Part shown: positions 27,045-35,332 of the stretch, in pieces
Layout of the letters: the number at the start of each line of letters is the position of its first letter
How positions within the stretch are numbered: the first letter of the stretch is position 1
NCBI RefSeq assembly: GCF_020400585.1
Contig: NZ_JAINVF010000005.1
Location: 248,001 to 312,000 of the forward strand
Direction: 5' to 3'
Length of the DNA: 64,000 nt
Source of the DNA: Streptomyces sp. NK08204
Lineage (GTDB): Bacteria > Actinomycetota > Actinomycetes > Streptomycetales > Streptomycetaceae
Program-made: the position numbers and the translations under genes
The notes under the pieces: generated by a model
What the model was told of the DNA's origin: nothing
What the model saw: only the letters and a program-made list of their open reading frames with translations
The model's database searches: none

Positions 27045-27917
27045 CTATTCCGGCTGGTGCTCCGGGCCACCGAAGTCCGGGCTGGTGTAGTCGGGGCTGG
27101 TGAAGCTCGGCCGGCCGGACCCGGCGCCGTCGTCCGGGCTGCTGAAACCGGGGCGGTCGTAGCCCAGGCGCGGTATCCGGCCGGGCGGGGCGGGGCGGGC
27201 CGTGTGGTGCAGGGCCGCCGCGCCGGGCTGGGCGAGCGCGTCCCTCAGGAACGGCATGATGCCGCGCTCCAGCAGGGCGTCCCGCCACGCCTCTCTGGCC
27301 CTGGCTATCTTCTCGGCCGCCGCGTCGTGGCTCTCGCTGTCCGCCGAGGCGTTGTTGCGCAGTGCGGTGAGCAGCAGTCCGACGGCTGCGAGGAGGACCG
27401 AGGCCGCGGTCATGGCACCGAACACCCAGCCGGCGGTGAGCATGGTCCGGGCGAAGGTCTGCCGAGGGGCGAGCATCTTCAGGATGTACCCGACGAGCAG
27501 GAAGATCGTCGCAGCGGTTCCGGCGAGGACGGGGGCCAGCACGGCAATCACCGCGACGGCGCCCGCGCCGGTGCTCTCGGCGCCCTCGGCGGTTTCTGCG
27601 AGGGTGTCGGCGAGGTCCGTCCCGTCCGAAGCCGGTTCTGCGGCGCCGGAGGCGTCGGTGACCCGGGAGACGGACGGTGCCGGGTGGCGCAGTTCCTCGC
27701 GGACCTTCACGTAGTGGTGGTACTCGGTCGCCGCGGCGGCCGTGATGAGCGCGGTGGCGCTGAGCGCCATGGTGCGCAGTTGTTCGGCGTTGAGCCGCTG
27801 TCCGACAGCGGCCAGTTCCGGACGGTGTGGTGCGGAGCGCAGCGCCTCATCGAGGATCCGCTCGAATTCCTGGCGGTCCTCGCTCAGCAGGTGCTGCGGA
27901 ACGCTGTTCATGTGCAT
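27045..27917 (-). CDS. Membrane protein of unknown function with acidic C-terminal tail
   Basis: A 290-residue protein. A soluble helical N-terminus (FERILDEALRSAPHRPELAA) is followed by one hydrophobic helix (MALSATALITAAAATEYHH), a polar linker, and two stronger helices (GAVAVIAVLAPVLAGTAATI and AGWVFGAMTAASVLLAAVGL). A charged segment (KIARAREAWRDALLERGI) and a Pro/Ser-rich tail with repeated (F/Y)(S/T)SPD units (GFSSPDD, SFTSPDY, YTSPDF) follow. The start ATG 27917 (MHMNSVPQ) is preferred over a frame open to 28055. No family was recognised with certainty. The repeated SPD units are odd and suggest a disordered, possibly phosphorylated tail. Confidence 0.75.
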   Translation of the reverse strand: MHMNSVPQHLLSEDRQEFERILDEALRSAPHRPELAAVGQRLNAEQLRTMALSATALITAAAATEYHHYVKVREELRHPAPSVSRVTDASGAAEPASDGTDLADTLAETAEGAESTGAGAVAVIAVLAPVLAGTAATIFLLVGYILKMLAPRQTFARTMLTAGWVFGAMTAASVLLAAVGLLLTALRNNASADSESHDAAAEKIARAREAWRDALLERGIMPFLRDALAQPGAAALHHTARPAPPGRIPRLGYDRPGFSSPDDGAGSGRPSFTSPDYTSPDFGGPEHQPE

Positions 27918-28098
27918 CCCCCGATGCTCCGTAGGGCTTGGGGCTCGCACGCCGGCGAGCCGTCGGGCAGAAACGGAGGGGAGCCTGCTACGGATAAGCC
28001 GATGGTAGAGCCGTGACGGCGCGCGGTGACAGGGGATTGCCGGAAATTGAGTCACAGGCCTGTGCGCAGTTGCCGCTGAACACCCGCCCGCTGAACGG

Positions 28099-29181
28099 TC
28101 AGGTGTCCTGCGGAAGTTGCTCGACCAGCAGTTTTCCGGCCATGGTCACTCCGCCGTCCATGGCGATGGCGAGCCCGTCGGCGTAGACGTGCGGTCCCTC
28201 GACGACGGGGCCGGTGCCCTCCTCGCCGTCCTCGGAGCCGACTTCGCCGAGCAGGTAGGGAATGGGGCTGTGGCCGTGAACGACGCGGGTGCCGCCGTAC
28301 GTATCGAGGAGGGAGCGTACGGCGTCGGCGCCGCCCTCGTCCCGGAAGGAGAAGCGCTTGGTGAACTTGCGGAACAGGTCCCAGCACTCGTCCGCGTCGT
28401 TGCGCGTGAGCGTCTCTCGGACGGTGTCGTTGACCGCCTCGATCGAGTCGCCGTAGTCGAGGTAGGCGGTGGTGTCGGAGTGCAGCAGCAGATAGCCGTC
28501 GACCTCCTCGACGGCGTCCAGGCGCGCCATCCACTGCAGGTGGTGGTCCTGGAGGCGGTCCATGTCCGTCTTCTGGCCGCCGTTGAGCAACCAGGCCGCC
28601 TGGAAGGTGGCGGTGCCCGCACCGGAGTTGACGGGCGTGTCGCCGAACCGCTTGGCGCCGAGCAGCAGCAGCTCGTGGTTGCCCATGAGGGCCTTGCAGT
28701 AGCCGCCGGCCGCGGCTGCCTCGGCGGACAGGCGCATCACCAGGTCGATGACGCCGATGCCGTCTGGGCCGCGGTCGGTGAAGTCGCCGAGGAACCACAG
28801 CCGGGTGGTGCCCGCGCACCACTGGCCCGAGGCGTCGATCAGCCCTTTGTCCTGCAGGGCCGCCACCAGTTCGTTGAGGTAGCCGTGGACGTCCCCGACG
28901 ACGTACAGGGGGCCCTGGCCGGTCGCCGGCTGCGGCGCAGGGGCGGCGGTGGGGGCCGGGTCGACGGAGACCTGGAGTGTGTCACCGCGGTTGATGACGG
29001 GCAGGTCGCGCTGGGTGGGCGTGTAGCCGTCGGGGTACGCCTCCTCGGTGGGCGCGTCGGTGTTCCCAGGGTGGACGGCGTCCACGTACGGACCGGTCTC
29101 GTGGACGTAAGCGGGCACCCGGAAGTCGCGCAACGTCGCTGTCCGCTCCGCCTCCGGACCCTGACCGGCCCCCTGAGTCAT
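28099..29181 (-). CDS. Calcineurin-type metallophosphoesterase
   Basis: A 360-residue protein. The first 95 residues are low-complexity Pro/Ala-rich. The phosphoesterase domain has all metal-binding motifs: GDVHG, GDFTDRG, GNHE and a later VHGHSPI. This is the PPP/diadenosine-tetraphosphatase-like class, which hydrolyses phosphoesters of proteins or nucleotides with a di-metal centre. GGAGGGG precedes the ATG at 29181; an upstream in-frame start at 29313 lacks support. The true substrate is unknown. Confidence 0.88.
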   Translation of the reverse strand: MTQGAGQGPEAERTATLRDFRVPAYVHETGPYVDAVHPGNTDAPTEEAYPDGYTPTQRDLPVINRGDTLQVSVDPAPTAAPAPQPATGQGPLYVVGDVHGYLNELVAALQDKGLIDASGQWCAGTTRLWFLGDFTDRGPDGIGVIDLVMRLSAEAAAAGGYCKALMGNHELLLLGAKRFGDTPVNSGAGTATFQAAWLLNGGQKTDMDRLQDHHLQWMARLDAVEEVDGYLLLHSDTTAYLDYGDSIEAVNDTVRETLTRNDADECWDLFRKFTKRFSFRDEGGADAVRSLLDTYGGTRVVHGHSPIPYLLGEVGSEDGEEGTGPVVEGPHVYADGLAIAMDGGVTMAGKLLVEQLPQDT

Positions 29182-29481
29182 TCGACCCCTCCACCATCGC
29201 GCCGCATCTGCACCGCTTCGGACTGTCTGGTCGAACGGCCCGCGGTGTCGTGGGCCCATCATAGGAATGCGCGTCGCGCCGTGTGATGACCCCGGGGCGG
29301 TGAATCGGAACAAGACTCCGGTGCACCGCGGCTTTCGCCCCGTTTGGGCAGGGCTTCGGCCAGGAACCGTCCGGCTGCGGGCCCCGTCGGCCGCCCGGCA
29401 GGGCGTCCGACGGCAGGGCGTGTCGAGCCGTGCGCGCCGCGTGTCTCGGCCGCGCGCCGCCTGTGCTGCGGTGCTCCGCCG
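29182..29481. other. Intergenic region without recognised gene
   Basis: 300 bp between the start of the phosphoesterase gene and the end of the LacI gene on the same strand. Upstream sequence for the phosphoesterase; small overlapping frames show no coding signal. The part nearest the LacI gene is rich in short GC repeats. Nothing else is seen. Confidence 0.5.
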
Positions 29482-30594
29482 CTACCCCTCGTCCGGGGTA
29501 CGCGGCGGGCTGACCGTGGTGCGTTGTGGGCGCCGCTGGGAGGAGGTCCGCACGATCAGCTCGGTCGGTATCACCTGCTCGACCGGCTGGTCCGACTCCA
29601 CGCCCTCGATGGCGTCGATGAGGAGCTGGACCACCGCGGTGCCGATACGGCGGGGCTTCAGGGAGAGCGTGGTGATCGGCGGCTCGGTGTTGGCGTACAC
29701 GGTGGACTCGCTGCAGCAGACCAGCAGCAGGTCGTCGGGGACGCGCAGGCCGTAGCGGCGGGCTGCGGCGAGCAGGTCGGTGCCGTTGGGATCGAACAGG
29801 CCGTAGACGGCGTCGGGCCGGTCGGGGCGGGCGAGCAGCCGGTCGGCGGCGACGGCACCCGCGCACGGGTCGTGCGCCGGATAGGCCTCGTAGACCGGGT
29901 CCTGGCCGACCCGCTCGCACCAGCGCAGGTAGGCGGTGGTGGACAGATGGGTGTAGGTGTCCGTCGTCGTGCCCGTGAGCAGGCCGATCCGACGGGCGCC
30001 CGCGGCGGCGAGGTGGTCGAGGATGCCGAGCACGGCTGCCTCGTGGTCGTTGTCGACCCAGGCGGTGACCGGGAGCGAGCCGGCCGGGCGGCCGTCGGAG
30101 ACGACCGGCAGGCCCTGCTGGACGAGTTCGCTCACCATGGGGTCCTGGTCCGAGGGGTCGACGACGACTGTGCCGTCGAGGGCGACGTTCGACCACACGT
30201 CGTGCCGGGACGTCGCGGGCAGGATGACCAGGGCGTAGCCCCGGGCGAGTGCCGCCGAGGTGGCCGCTCGTGCCATCTCGGCGAAGTACGCGAACTCCGT
30301 GAAGGTGAAAGGTTCATCCCCGTACGTCGTCACGGTCAGGCCGATCAGCCCCGACCTGCCGGTCCGGAGCGTGCGTGCGGCGGCCGACGGGCGGTATCCC
30401 AGCCGGTCGGCGACCTCGCGGACATGGCGCCGGGTGGCATCCGGGAGCCGCCCCTTGCCGTTGAGGGCGTCGGAGACGGTCGTGATGGAGACTCCGGCGG
30501 CGGCGGCCACATCTCTGATGCCCGCCCGGCCCGGCCGACTGCCTCGACGTGAGGTTTCCGCGCGGCTCACCTGGTGCTTCCCTACTGCTGTCAT
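29482..30594 (-). CDS. LacI-family transcriptional regulator
   Basis: A 370-residue regulator. The N-terminal helix-turn-helix and hinge read GIRDVAAAAGVSITTVSDALNGKGRLPDATRRHVREVADRLGYRP, the canonical LacI form. The sugar-binding-protein-like domain follows (SGLIGLTVTTYGDEPF, later VWSNVALDGTVVVDPSDQDP). The start ATG 30594 is chosen over an open frame to 30660. The binding ligand, probably a sugar or nucleoside, is unknown; no sugar transporter is adjacent. It is divergent from the hisC-type gene. Confidence 0.92.
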   Translation of the reverse strand: MTAVGKHQVSRAETSRRGSRPGRAGIRDVAAAAGVSITTVSDALNGKGRLPDATRRHVREVADRLGYRPSAAARTLRTGRSGLIGLTVTTYGDEPFTFTEFAYFAEMARAATSAALARGYALVILPATSRHDVWSNVALDGTVVVDPSDQDPMVSELVQQGLPVVSDGRPAGSLPVTAWVDNDHEAAVLGILDHLAAAGARRIGLLTGTTTDTYTHLSTTAYLRWCERVGQDPVYEAYPAHDPCAGAVAADRLLARPDRPDAVYGLFDPNGTDLLAAARRYGLRVPDDLLLVCCSESTVYANTEPPITTLSLKPRRIGTAVVQLLIDAIEGVESDQPVEQVIPTELIVRTSSQRRPQRTTVSPPRTPDEG

Positions 30595-31013
30595 GGCGAG
30601 CCGATAGTAGGGCTCATGTGGCGGGGTAGTGCGGACGCATATGCACGCGTAGACAGGCACGTTTCTGCATGATCATATAGCGGCAACTCAATTGAAAGTT
30701 AAGGTAGTTGGGTGATTTCCTGGTAGGACGTGGCGTGTCGGACCGCATAGGCCTGCCAAGGGTCCGATGTTTCGAAGAGGTCTCAACTCACCTTCACGGG
30801 TGACGCGCGCCAGGGCGCAAGCCACCGGCGCATAGATATATGCGGGGCGCGCCCCCCGATACGTACGCCTTCGTCTGACGATGCCCCTGATGCCGATGTG
30901 GATCACGGGCTTTGCCTCGCACCTGTACGCAGCCGCGCCGAATCCTCATATGGTGATGAGTAATGGAAGCCGGCGGCGTCGACGGTCCGCCGGCAGTTGC
31001 GAGGAGGACTGCG
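30595..31013. promoter_or_regulatory. Divergent intergenic region, lacI-like / hisC-like genes
   Basis: 419 bp with no supported gene. It contains an AT-rich patch at 30670-30720 with the palindrome TCAATTGA flanked by CAACT and AGTTG, which may be an operator for the adjacent LacI regulator, and an ATAGATATAT segment at 30832-30841. GAGGAGG at 31001-31007 is the ribosome binding site of the hisC-type gene. Confidence 0.5.
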
Positions 31014-32093
31014 GTGAGTGAGACGAGCCCCAAGCTGCGTGCAGAGCTGGAGGGTATCCCCACCTACAAGCCCGGGAAGCCTGCTGCCACGGGCGGTCCG
31101 GTGGCCTACAAGCTGTCCTCCAACGAGAACCCGTATCCCCCGCTGCCGGGTGTGCTGGAGCGGGTGGCCGCGGCTTCTGCCACCTTCAACCGCTACCCGG
31201 ACATGGCGTGCACCGAGCTGATGAACGAGCTCGCGGAGCGCTTCGGTGTCCCCGTCTCGCACCTGGCCACCGGTACCGGCTCGGTGGGGGTCGCCCAGCA
31301 ACTGCTGCAGGCCACCAGTGGCCCCGGTGACGAGGTGATCTACGCCTGGCGGTCCTTCGAGGCGTACCCGATCATCACGCAGATCAGTGGCGCCCGGTCG
31401 GTGCGTGTGCCGCTCACGCCCGGCGATGTGCACGACCTGGACGCGATGGCGGACGCGATCACCGACCGGACGCGTCTGATCTTCGTGTGCAACCCGAACA
31501 ACCCGACCGGCACGGTGGTGCGGCGGGCCGAGCTGGAACGGTTCCTCGACCGGGTGCCCAGCGATGTGCTGGTGGTGCTGGACGAGGCCTATCGCGAGTT
31601 CATCCGTGACACCGAGGTGCCCGACGGCGTCGAGCTGTACCGGGAGCGGCCGAACGTCTGCGTGCTGCGAACCTTCTCCAAGGCCTACGGCCTCGCCGGG
31701 CTGCGCGTCGGTTTCGCGATCGCTCATGAGCCGGTGGCAGCGGCGCTGCGCAAGACGGCGGTGCCGTTCGGGGTGAGCCAGTTCGCGCAGGACGCGGCCG
31801 TGGCCTCGCTGCGTGCCGAGGACGAGCTGCTGGGCCGGGTGGGGTCGCTGGTGTGCGAGCGTACCCGCGTGGTCGATGCGCTGCGCGCCCAGGGGTGGAC
31901 CGTGCCGGAGACCCAGGCGAACTTCGTGTGGCTGCGGCTGGGGGAGCAGACGGTCGCTTTCGCCCAGGCCTGTGAGCAGCACGGCGTGGTGGTCCGGCCG
32001 TTCCCGGGCGAGGGCGTGCGGGTGACGGTCGGGGAGACCGAGGCGAACGACATCTTCCTGAAGGTGGCGGAGGCGTTCCACAAGGAGCTGTAG
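31014..32093 (+). CDS. Histidinol-phosphate/aromatic aminotransferase (HisC family)
   Basis: A 359-residue fold-type I aminotransferase. [15 protein letters not shown] is the family N-terminal signature. The cofactor Asn/Asp region is [13 protein letters not shown] plus [10 protein letters not shown], the PLP lysine lies in [18 protein letters not shown], and the phosphate arginine is near the end ([16 protein letters not shown]). A GTG start follows GAGGAGG at good spacing. Because Streptomyces has a hisC within the his operon, this stand-alone gene may act in aromatic amino-acid (phenylalanine/tyrosine) transamination instead; sequence alone does not decide. Position equals SCO3944. Confidence 0.88.
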   Translation: MSETSPKLRAELEGIPTYKPGKPAATGGPVAYKLSSNENPYPPLPGVLERVAAASATFNRYPDMACTELMNELAERFGVPVSHLATGTGSVGVAQQLLQATSGPGDEVIYAWRSFEAYPIITQISGARSVRVPLTPGDVHDLDAMADAITDRTRLIFVCNPNNPTGTVVRRAELERFLDRVPSDVLVVLDEAYREFIRDTEVPDGVELYRERPNVCVLRTFSKAYGLAGLRVGFAIAHEPVAAALRKTAVPFGVSQFAQDAAVASLRAEDELLGRVGSLVCERTRVVDALRAQGWTVPETQANFVWLRLGEQTVAFAQACEQHGVVVRPFPGEGVRVTVGETEANDIFLKVAEAFHKEL

Positions 32094-32598
32094 TCCCAGT
32101 TCCGGTCGGTCGTGCCCGTTACGTCAGGTCTGGTCGTCCCGTCAGCCGCGGTCGCCCACCGGTTCCACGCGTACGGGGTCACCGTCTCGCACGGTCGCCA
32201 GGATGCGGGCGTCCGTGTCGAGGCGCCCAGGATGTTGCACCACCGGGCTCGCGAGGTGGCATTCGTCGCCTCGTGAGACGGGTGTAGGGCCGTACGGGAG
32301 GGCGAGTGCGTCGCCGATCCGTCCGGAACGCCACGGTGCCAGGTTCGACGGCCTGGCGTGCGTCCGTTTCACGTGAAACAGCCACAGCGGTGTCGAAATA
32401 GATCTTCCCGCCCCATGGATGCGCGGTGGAGGTCAGGGGCAGTGCCCCGGTGAGGGCCTGCGGCCAGTGCCTGCTCGTCGAGGGTCGCGGTGATGTTGCC
32501 CGCGGACCAGGAGACCCGTTTCTGCATGGCGCGCAATTCAACGATGTGTTGAGGTCTCCGCCAAGGGCTTGACGTGGCGGCCAAGGTGGGACCCCCCT
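32094..32598. other. Intergenic region with one parS
   Basis: About 500 bp between the hisC-type gene and the cyd promoter. A minus-strand frame (32142-32372) has no ribosome binding site and no family match, and would begin in parS; it was not called. Apart from parS at 32366 nothing is recognised. Confidence 0.5.
32366..32379. promoter_or_regulatory. parS: parS site (exact)
   Basis: GTTTCACGTGAAAC in the intergenic region between the hisC-type gene and cydA. Confidence 0.95.
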
Positions 32599-32627
32599 TT
32601 GAGTGTCGAAAATCAGTGCGTCATAAT
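32599..32627 (+). promoter_or_regulatory. Candidate cydA promoter
   Basis: TTGAGT (32599-32604), 17-bp spacer, CATAAT (32622-32627). The expected start of transcription near 32634 falls at the left edge of the Rex operator, a geometry suited to repression. Confidence 0.6.
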
Positions 32628-32637
32628 GGCTTGTGAA

Positions 32638-32653
32638 TGTGAACGCGTTCACA
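32638..32653. promoter_or_regulatory. Rex operator (ROP) of the cyd operon
   Basis: TGTGAACGCGTTCACA matches the Rex consensus TGTGAACNNNTTCACA at every fixed position and is a perfect palindrome apart from the centre. A second TTGTGAA half-site adjoins it at 32631. Rex is the NADH/NAD+ redox sensor first described on cydABCD in S. coelicolor; it leaves DNA when NADH rises under low oxygen. Confidence 0.95.
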
Positions 32654-32737
32654 AGCAAGTCTCATTGCTCCCGTGATGTCTATGACAAACGGAGCAAACT
32701 GCCGTTGCTGTTTGCGGCGGAGTAAGGAGCTGACGAC

Positions 32738-34246
32738 GTGGATTTGGCTTTGGCGCCGGAGACACTGGCGCGCTGGCAGTTCGGCATCACCACCGTCTAC
32801 CACTTCCTGTTCGTCCCTCTAACGATCTCGCTGGCCGCCCTCACGGCCGGGCTGCAGACGGCCTGGGTTCGCACGGAGAAGGAGAAGTACCTCAGAGCGA
32901 CCAAGTTCTGGGGCAAGCTCTTCCTGATCAACATCGCGATGGGGGTGGTCACCGGCATCGTGCAGGAGTTCCAGTTCGGAATGAACTGGTCGGACTACTC
33001 GCGGTTCGTCGGTGACGTCTTCGGAGCCCCCCTCGCCTTCGAGGCGCTGATCGCCTTCTTCTTCGAGTCCACGTTCATCGGTCTGTGGATCTTCGGCTGG
33101 GACAAGCTGCCCAAGAAGATCCACCTGGCCTGCATATGGATGGTTTCGATCGGCACGATCCTGTCGGCGTATTTCATCCTCGCGGCCAACTCGTGGATGC
33201 AGCACCCCGTCGGCTACAGGATCGACAAGGCGAAGGGCCGCGCCGAACTGACCGACTTCTGGCAGGTTCTGACCCAGAACACCGCACTCAGTCAGGCTTT
33301 CCACACCCTGTCGGCAGCGTTCCTGACCGGCGGTGCCTTCATGGTCGGCATCGCCGCGTACCACCTGTCCCGCAAGAAGCACGTGCGCGAGATGAAGACC
33401 TCGCTGCGCCTCGGTCTGGTCACCGTGGTCATCGCCGGTCTGCTCACCGCGGTCAGTGGTGACACGCTCGGCAAGGTCATGTTCAAGCAGCAGCCGATGA
33501 AGATGGCAGCCGCCGAGGCGCTCTGGGACGGCCAGAAGCCGGCGCCCTTCTCGATCTTCGCCTACGGAGACGTGCAGAAGGGCCACAACAGCGTCGCCAT
33601 AGAGATCCCCGGCCTGCTGTCCTTCCTGGCCAACGACGACTTCAGCTCGTACGTCCCCGGCATCAACGACGTCAACAGGGCCGAGCAGCAGAAGTTCGGG
33701 CCCGGCGACTACCGGCCCAACATCCCCGTCACCTTCTGGGGCTTCCGCTGGATGATCGGCTTCGGCATGACCTCCTTCGCCCTCGGCCTGGCAGGGCTGT
33801 GGCTGACCCGCAAGAAGTTCATGCTGCCGGAGCATCTGCGTGTCGGCGAGGACGAGGTGCCGCATCTGGTCCTCTTCGGGAACAAGACACTCAGCCCCAA
33901 GCTGACGACCTGGTTCTGGCGGATCTCCGTCTGGACCCTGGCCTTCCCGCTGATCGCCAACTCCTGGGGCTGGATCTTCACCGAGATGGGCCGCCAGCCG
34001 TGGGCAGTCTTCGGTGTCCTGCAGACCCGGCAAGCGGTCTCCCCCGGCGTCTCCCAGGGCGAGATCCTCACCTCGATGAGCGTCTTCACCGCGCTGTACG
34101 CCATCCTCGCCGTCGTTGAGGTCAAGCTCCTCCTCAAGTACGTCAAGGTCGGCCCGCCCGTGCTGACCGACGCCGACCTCAATCCACCCACGAAGATCGG
34201 TGGCGACATGCGTGACGCCGACAAGCCGATGGCCTTCTCGTACTAG
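32738..34246 (+). CDS. cydA: Cytochrome bd ubiquinol/menaquinol oxidase subunit I
   Basis: A 502-residue polytopic membrane protein carrying the haems of cytochrome bd, a high-affinity oxygen reductase. Family ligands are visible: His22 (TTVYHFLFVPLT, equals E. coli His19), the His in SQAFHTLSAAFLTGGAF (equals His186), and the Met in GFRWMIGFGM (equals Met393). The quinol-binding Q-loop is of the short Gram-positive type. A GTG start follows AAGGAG. Controlled by the Rex operator about 85 bp upstream; expressed when oxygen is limiting. First gene of cydA-cydB-cydCD. Confidence 0.97.
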   Translation: MDLALAPETLARWQFGITTVYHFLFVPLTISLAALTAGLQTAWVRTEKEKYLRATKFWGKLFLINIAMGVVTGIVQEFQFGMNWSDYSRFVGDVFGAPLAFEALIAFFFESTFIGLWIFGWDKLPKKIHLACIWMVSIGTILSAYFILAANSWMQHPVGYRIDKAKGRAELTDFWQVLTQNTALSQAFHTLSAAFLTGGAFMVGIAAYHLSRKKHVREMKTSLRLGLVTVVIAGLLTAVSGDTLGKVMFKQQPMKMAAAEALWDGQKPAPFSIFAYGDVQKGHNSVAIEIPGLLSFLANDDFSSYVPGINDVNRAEQQKFGPGDYRPNIPVTFWGFRWMIGFGMTSFALGLAGLWLTRKKFMLPEHLRVGEDEVPHLVLFGNKTLSPKLTTWFWRISVWTLAFPLIANSWGWIFTEMGRQPWAVFGVLQTRQAVSPGVSQGEILTSMSVFTALYAILAVVEVKLLLKYVKVGPPVLTDADLNPPTKIGGDMRDADKPMAFSY

Positions 34247-34260
34247 GCCGGGGAACAGTC

Positions 34261-35274
34261 ATGGAACTTCACGACGTCTGGTTCGTCCTGATCGCCGTCC
34301 TGTGGACCGGCTACTTCTTCCTGGAAGGCTTCGACTTCGGGATCGGCATCCTCACCAAGCTGCTGGCCCGCGACCGGCCCGAACGGCGGGTGCTGATCAA
34401 CACCATCGGGCCCGTCTGGGACGGCAACGAGGTGTGGCTGCTGTCGGCGGGCGGTGCGACCTTCGCCGCCTTCCCGGAGTGGTACGCCACGCTCTTCTCC
34501 GGCTTCTACCTGCCTCTGCTGGCCATCCTGGTGTGCTTGATCGTCCGGGGTGTCGCCTTCGAGTACCGGGCGAAGCGGCCCGAGGAGGACTGGCAGCGCA
34601 ACTGGGAGACCGCGATCTTCTGGACCTCGCTGATACCGGCGTTCCTGTGGGGCGTGGCCTTCGGGAACATCGTGCACGGCGTCAAGATCGACCGGAACTT
34701 CGAGTACGTCGGCAACGTCGGGGACCTGCTCAACCCCTACGCCCTGCTCGGCGGTCTGGTGACGCTCACGCTCTTCACCTTCCACGGCGCGGTGTTCACC
34801 GCGCTCAAGACGGTCGGGGACATACGGGCGCGGGCACGGAAGCTGGCCCTGCGGGTCGGCCTCGTCGCGGCGGCCCTGGCGCTCGCCTTCCTGCTGTGGA
34901 CGCAGGCCGACAGCGGCGACGGCAAGAGCCTGGTCGCCCTGATCGTGGCGGTCGTCGCCCTGGTGGCCGCGCTGGTGGCCAATCAGGCGGGACGGGAGGG
35001 ATGGTCGTTCGCCCTGTCCGGCCTCACCATCGTCGCGGCGGTGGCGATGCTGTTCCTGTCGCTCTTCCCGAACGTCATGCCGTCCACCCTCAACGGCGAC
35101 TGGAGCCTCACGGTCACCAACGCGTCGTCGAGCCCGTACACCATGAAGATCATGACCTGGTGCGCAGGGATCGCCACGCCGATCGTCCTGCTCTACCAAG
35201 GCTGGACGTACTGGGTGTTCCGCAAGCGGATCGGTACGCAGCACATCGCTCCGGATGCCGCCGCAGCGCACTGA
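34261..35274 (+). CDS. cydB: Cytochrome bd oxidase subunit II
   Basis: A 337-residue membrane partner of CydA with about eight helices. LHDVWFVLIAVLWTGYFFLE, GFDFGIGILTKLLARD and GPVWDGNEVWLLSAGGATFA are the conserved CydB N-terminal signatures. It lies 14 bp after cydA. It holds no haem itself but stabilises the complex. The 3' flank contains a hairpin and parS sites before cydCD. Confidence 0.96.
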   Translation: MELHDVWFVLIAVLWTGYFFLEGFDFGIGILTKLLARDRPERRVLINTIGPVWDGNEVWLLSAGGATFAAFPEWYATLFSGFYLPLLAILVCLIVRGVAFEYRAKRPEEDWQRNWETAIFWTSLIPAFLWGVAFGNIVHGVKIDRNFEYVGNVGDLLNPYALLGGLVTLTLFTFHGAVFTALKTVGDIRARARKLALRVGLVAAALALAFLLWTQADSGDGKSLVALIVAVVALVAALVANQAGREGWSFALSGLTIVAAVAMLFLSLFPNVMPSTLNGDWSLTVTNASSSPYTMKIMTWCAGIATPIVLLYQGWTYWVFRKRIGTQHIAPDAAAAH

Positions 35275-35283
35275 CTTGCCGGG

Positions 35284-35329
35284 GAGGGTGTTTCACGATG
35301 GTGCGTGATGTTTCACGTGAAACACCCTC
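35284..35329. terminator. Perfect 14-bp hairpin between cydB and cydCD, using a parS half
   Basis: GAGGGTGTTTCACG (35284-35297) and CGTGAAACACCCTC (35316-35329) are exact complements enclosing an 18-nt loop. The right arm includes most of the exact parS at 35310-35323; the left arm repeats its outer half. It may attenuate transcription between cydB and cydCD. Confidence 0.6.
35310..35323. promoter_or_regulatory. parS: parS site (exact)
   Basis: GTTTCACGTGAAAC in the cydB-cydCD gap, forming part of a hairpin arm. A second exact copy lies 37 bp further on. Confidence 0.95.
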
Positions 35330-35332
35330 TCC

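Noticed and set aside
32335..32365. GGTTCGA-like word hinting at a tRNA T-loop
   Set aside because: No acceptor, D or anticodon arms can be folded around it. No tRNA or rRNA gene was found anywhere in the window.
32142..32372. A 76-residue minus-strand frame between the hisC-type gene and cydA
   Set aside because: Begins next to parS, lacks a ribosome binding site and resembles no family.
35290..35303. parS-like word GTTTCACGATGGTG
   Set aside because: Only the left half matches; treated as a hairpin arm, not a parS site.
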